Both the position numbers and the translations under genes were made by a program. Shown piece after piece: positions 61,392-64,000 of a DNA stretch of 64,000 nt; the first letter of the stretch is position 1, and each line of letters begins with the position of its first letter. The notes beneath the pieces were generated by a model. The model was not told the origin of the DNA. It saw nothing but the letters and a program-made list of their open reading frames with translations, and searched no databases. Origin of the DNA: Roseinatronobacter sp. S2 (GTDB lineage Bacteria > Pseudomonadota > Alphaproteobacteria > Rhodobacterales > Rhodobacteraceae). The stretch spans positions 1,422,001 through 1,486,000 of the forward strand of contig NZ_CP121113.1 of assembly GCF_029581395.1 (NCBI RefSeq), in the 5' to 3' direction.

Positions 61392-63203
61392 TTATACAGG
61401 ACTGCACGCTGCGGCCAGCCAACTGCGTGCGTGCTCTCGTACCAGTGGCGACAGCAGCGTGACAACCCGTTCATGATAACGGTTCAGCCACGCGCGTTCG
61501 TCCGTGCTCAGCATGTCGGTCATCACAAGGCGTGTGTCAATCGGCGCGAGTGTCAGGGTTTCAAACCCCAGCCAGTCGCGCGCATCGCCGCCTTTCGGGG
61601 TGGGGGGCATACGCACGCTTACAAGGTTTTCGATCCGTATGCCAAAAGCCCCTTCGCGGTAATATCCCGGCTCGTTGGACAGGATCATCCCTTCGGCCAG
61701 CGGCACTTGCGAAATGCGTGACAGGCGCTGTGGCCCTTCATGCACGGACAGGAATGCGCCAACGCCGTGGCCGGTGCCGTGGTCATAATCCAGCCCCGCC
61801 AGCCAAAGCGGATAGCGCGCAAGCGCGTCCAGATGCCCGCCTGCCACGCCACGCGGAAACCGCGCGCGCGAAATTGCGATCATGCCTTGCAGGACGCGGG
61901 TGAAACATTCGGCTTCCAACTGGCCCACAGGGCCAATAGCGATTGTGCGGGTGATGTCGGTTGTTCCGTCCAGATATTGCCCGCCCGAATCCACCAGCAT
62001 CAGATCACCGGGAATCAGGCGGCGATTGCTGTCTTCGGTCACGCGGTAATGCACAATCGCGCCATTGGGGCCGGACCCCGCGATTGTATCAAAGCTCAGG
62101 TCTTGCAGCGCGCAGGTATCGTGGCGGCACGCTTCCAGATGTTGCGCGATGTCGATCTCGGTCAGGACATGGTCGCGGTTGGCAACCAGTTCGGCGGCCT
62201 GCGCATCCAGCCAGCACAGGAATTCCACCATTGCTGCCCCGTCGCGCAGATGCGCCGCGCGCGCGCCTGCCAGTTCGGCCTGCGTCTTGCACGCTTTGGG
62301 CAGCAGGCAGGGGTCTTGCATGAAGCTGGTGGGAACATTGCTGTCGCGCAGTATATCCAGCACCCGCAACGGCACAGACCCCTTGTCCAGACGCACTGGC
62401 CCCGAAAGCGTGCGCAGCGCAGGTTCAAACGCTTCAAAGGGGCGAATTTGCACACCGCTGCCCAGATCCACCCCATCCAGTTTTTCGGGCGGCGCAAACA
62501 GGTCCACGCGGCCATCATCATGGACAATCGCAAATCCCTGCATCACCGGCAGGCGTGGCAGATCGCCGCCGCGTATGTTCAAAAGCCAGCAAATGCTGTC
62601 AGGCTGCGTCAGAATGGTGGCGCGCTGGCCCGCGGCGCAAAGGGTTGCGCCAAGGCGTTGGCGCTTGGCGGATGCGTCCGCGCCTGCCAGATCTTCGGGA
62701 TAGGCGCGCGCGGGCGCAGCGGGCCGGGCGGGGCGGTCGGTCCACAGCGCATCTATCTGGTTTTCCATGCGCTGAAGGGAAATGCCACTGCCCTTCAGCC
62801 CCTGTTCCAACGCGTCGATTTCATCAGGGGTGTGCAGCCATGGATCAAACCCCACGATCCCGCCCGCTGGCAAGGCATCTTGCAGCCATGCGGCGGGTTT
62901 GGTTTCGGGCCAGTTGACGGGGGTGAAATCAGGCGCGCATTGCAGCCGCGCCTGCACACGGTAGCGCCCGTCCACAAACAGACCCGCGCGGTCAGGCAGC
63001 ACAATGCAGAACCCCGCCGAGCCGGTGAACCCCGTCAGCCATGCCAGCCGTTCATCACATGCGGCCACATATTCACCCTGATGGGCGTCGGCGCGCGGAA
63101 TGATGAACCCGTCAACGCCTTGATTTTGCAAGGTGCTGCGCAAGGCGCGCAGGCGGGGCGGGCCATCATCCGGGCGGGTGGTGGCTGTGTAGCTTTGGAA
63201 CAT
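61392..63203 (-). CDS. Aminopeptidase P family metallopeptidase
   Basis: Xaa-Pro aminopeptidase of 603 residues (M24B, long three-domain form as in eukaryotic-type APP). Metal ligands are visible: MLVDSGGQYLDGTTDITRTI (two Asp), GTGHGVGAFLSVHEGPQ (His), MILSNEPGYYREG and IRIENLVSVR (two Glu). The N-terminal creatinase-like domain starts LRALRSTLQNQGVDGFIIPR. It removes N-terminal residues before proline from peptides, in the cytosol. It lies 93 bases upstream of DUF427 on the same strand. The LacI-type gene diverges from it. Confidence 0.92.
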   Translation of the reverse strand: MFQSYTATTRPDDGPPRLRALRSTLQNQGVDGFIIPRADAHQGEYVAACDERLAWLTGFTGSAGFCIVLPDRAGLFVDGRYRVQARLQCAPDFTPVNWPETKPAAWLQDALPAGGIVGFDPWLHTPDEIDALEQGLKGSGISLQRMENQIDALWTDRPARPAAPARAYPEDLAGADASAKRQRLGATLCAAGQRATILTQPDSICWLLNIRGGDLPRLPVMQGFAIVHDDGRVDLFAPPEKLDGVDLGSGVQIRPFEAFEPALRTLSGPVRLDKGSVPLRVLDILRDSNVPTSFMQDPCLLPKACKTQAELAGARAAHLRDGAAMVEFLCWLDAQAAELVANRDHVLTEIDIAQHLEACRHDTCALQDLSFDTIAGSGPNGAIVHYRVTEDSNRRLIPGDLMLVDSGGQYLDGTTDITRTIAIGPVGQLEAECFTRVLQGMIAISRARFPRGVAGGHLDALARYPLWLAGLDYDHGTGHGVGAFLSVHEGPQRLSRISQVPLAEGMILSNEPGYYREGAFGIRIENLVSVRMPPTPKGGDARDWLGFETLTLAPIDTRLVMTDMLSTDERAWLNRYHERVVTLLSPLVREHARSWLAAACSPV

Positions 63204-63358
63204 GGCGCGCGCGCTCCTGATTATGCGTGCGTCCAGTGGTAATGACGGGGGGCAGGGTGGTCAATGGGGCGCCGCCATCAAGGGGCGTGGCGACTGCCCC
63301 CTTCCATTGCAGGCCGGGCCGGTCGCGTGTGTAAGCGCGCCCGCGCTGTTGACCAATC

Positions 63359-63418
63359 TTGACACCTGCGCCTATTGTAAAATTTTATGATTTGCGCGTG
63401 TAAAGGTAATTTTTTACA
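63359..63418 (+). promoter_or_regulatory. Candidate promoter/operator region for the LacI-type gene
   Basis: TTGACA (63359) with a possible -10 ATTTTA or TTTTAT 17-18 bases on. Two operator-like palindromes follow: TAAAATTTTA (63378-63387) and TGTAAA...TTTACA (63399-63418). The rest of 63204-63484 shows nothing else. Confidence 0.4.
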
Positions 63419-63484
63419 GCACAGGATTGCAACGCCAGCCCTGACAATGCGATAGAAACGGACAGGAAAAATGTTGATGGGCCA

Positions 63485-64000
63485 ATGACCAAGATCAGAA
63501 ATATGGAAGAATTCGCCCGCTTGACCGGCATTTCGCGGCCGACCGTGTCCAAGTATTTCAATGACCCCGAAAGTGTGCGCAAGACCACCCGCGACCGGAT
63601 TGAACAGGCATTGGCGCAATATGACTACCGCCCCAATATTTTTGCGGTGAACCAGAACCGCAAGCTGACGAAGAATATCGGCATTGTCGTGCCCTATCTG
63701 GCGGACCCGTTCTTTGCCGAAATCGCGCGCTGCATTGAACGACGCTGCATCGAATCCGGCTTTTGGCCCATTTTGTTCAGTTCGCATGGCGATCAGGCAT
63801 TGGAGAATGACATTCTGGACAGCCTGCGGTCGCTGAAACCGGCGGGGGCATTGCTGGCCCCGCTGGGGCGGCGGTCTGACAGGTCCAGCATCGAGAAATT
63901 CTGCAAGGACGTGCCCACAGTGCTGTTCGACAGCTATATCGAAGGCGTGGGAGAGGCTTTTGTCGGGTCTGATAACGCGCAATTCGTGGACCAGATTGTG
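63485..64000 (+). CDS. LacI-family transcriptional regulator (partial, runs off window end)
   Basis: The first 172 residues are visible. N-terminal LacI helix-turn-helix (MTKIRNMEEFARLTGISRPT, then VSKYFNDPESVRKTTRDRIE), hinge region (DYRPNIFAVNQNRKL) and the start of the periplasmic-binding-like domain (GIVVPYLADPFFAEIARCIE; SSHGDQALENDILDSL). Such regulators usually control a sugar transport operon located next to them, which lies outside the window here. Two palindromes at 63378-63418 may be its own operators. Other ATGs just upstream are out of frame. Confidence 0.9.
   Translation, partial: MTKIRNMEEFARLTGISRPTVSKYFNDPESVRKTTRDRIEQALAQYDYRPNIFAVNQNRKLTKNIGIVVPYLADPFFAEIARCIERRCIESGFWPILFSSHGDQALENDILDSLRSLKPAGALLAPLGRRSDRSSIEKFCKDVPTVLFDSYIEGVGEAFVGSDNAQFVDQIV

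Overview
The window looks like chromosomal DNA of an alphaproteobacterium of the family Rhodobacteraceae. GC is high and third positions are G/C rich. The gene content is typical of that group: a TIGR02300-family acidic protein, a GcvA-like LysR regulator beside a fused indolepyruvate:ferredoxin oxidoreductase, the ccmEFH cytochrome c maturation genes, a CoxD/CoxE pair and the N-methylglutamate (NMG) methylamine pathway. This assignment rests on gene content and style, not on a search.

Layout. 1-2.3 kb (minus): prolyl-tRNA-deacylase-like YbaK (cut by the window edge), a class III aminotransferase and a LysE-type exporter. 2.5-5.8 kb (plus): glnE, a small conserved ORF and a TusA-like protein. 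6.1-11.2 kb (minus): DUF1638, mazG, a TspO-related membrane protein, gltA and gltX; comEC diverges from gltX. 13.4-17.7 kb (minus): monothiol glutaredoxin, bolA, purL, a candidate small RNA and a LysR regulator. 17.8-23.7 kb (plus): indolepyruvate oxidoreductase, murI, argC, ccmE. 24.2-27.5 kb (minus): an enoyl-CoA hydratase, ccmH and ccmF; this block appears inverted relative to ccmE. 27.7-32.0 kb: MoxR ATPase, VWA protein, ABM protein, thpR, a YgjP-type metallopeptidase and a TIGR02300 protein. 32.1-33.1 kb: tRNA-Ala(GGC) followed by integrase debris.

33.1-45.0 kb is the most coherent functional block. Four sarcosine-oxidase-like genes, best read as mgdABCD (N-methylglutamate dehydrogenase), are followed by a GlxA/AraC regulator, an XRE-cupin regulator, mgsABC (N-methylglutamate synthase) and gmaS (gamma-glutamylmethylamide synthetase). 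Together they would take methylamine through gamma-glutamylmethylamide and N-methylglutamate to glutamate, ammonia and a one-carbon unit. The gmaS stop codon appears to have been lost, which adds a 62-residue basic tail.

45.0-63.2 kb is mostly housekeeping: an M3 peptidase, an eRF1-like (baeRF) protein divergent from dnaK-dnaJ, radC, an unknown anchored protein, a P-type cation ATPase, a LuxR-type regulator, a PopZ-like protein, a YcgN-like cysteine cluster protein, a D-lactate dehydrogenase-like flavoprotein, DUF427 and aminopeptidase P. The window ends inside a LacI-type regulator.

The most unusual non-coding signals are: a four-copy family of about 190 bp structured repeats that lie only between convergent genes and show compensatory changes in their stems; a 108 bp two-palindrome mosaic repeat that supplies the stop codon of a gene; and a candidate small RNA with its own promoter, an exposed CCUCCC segment and an intrinsic terminator.
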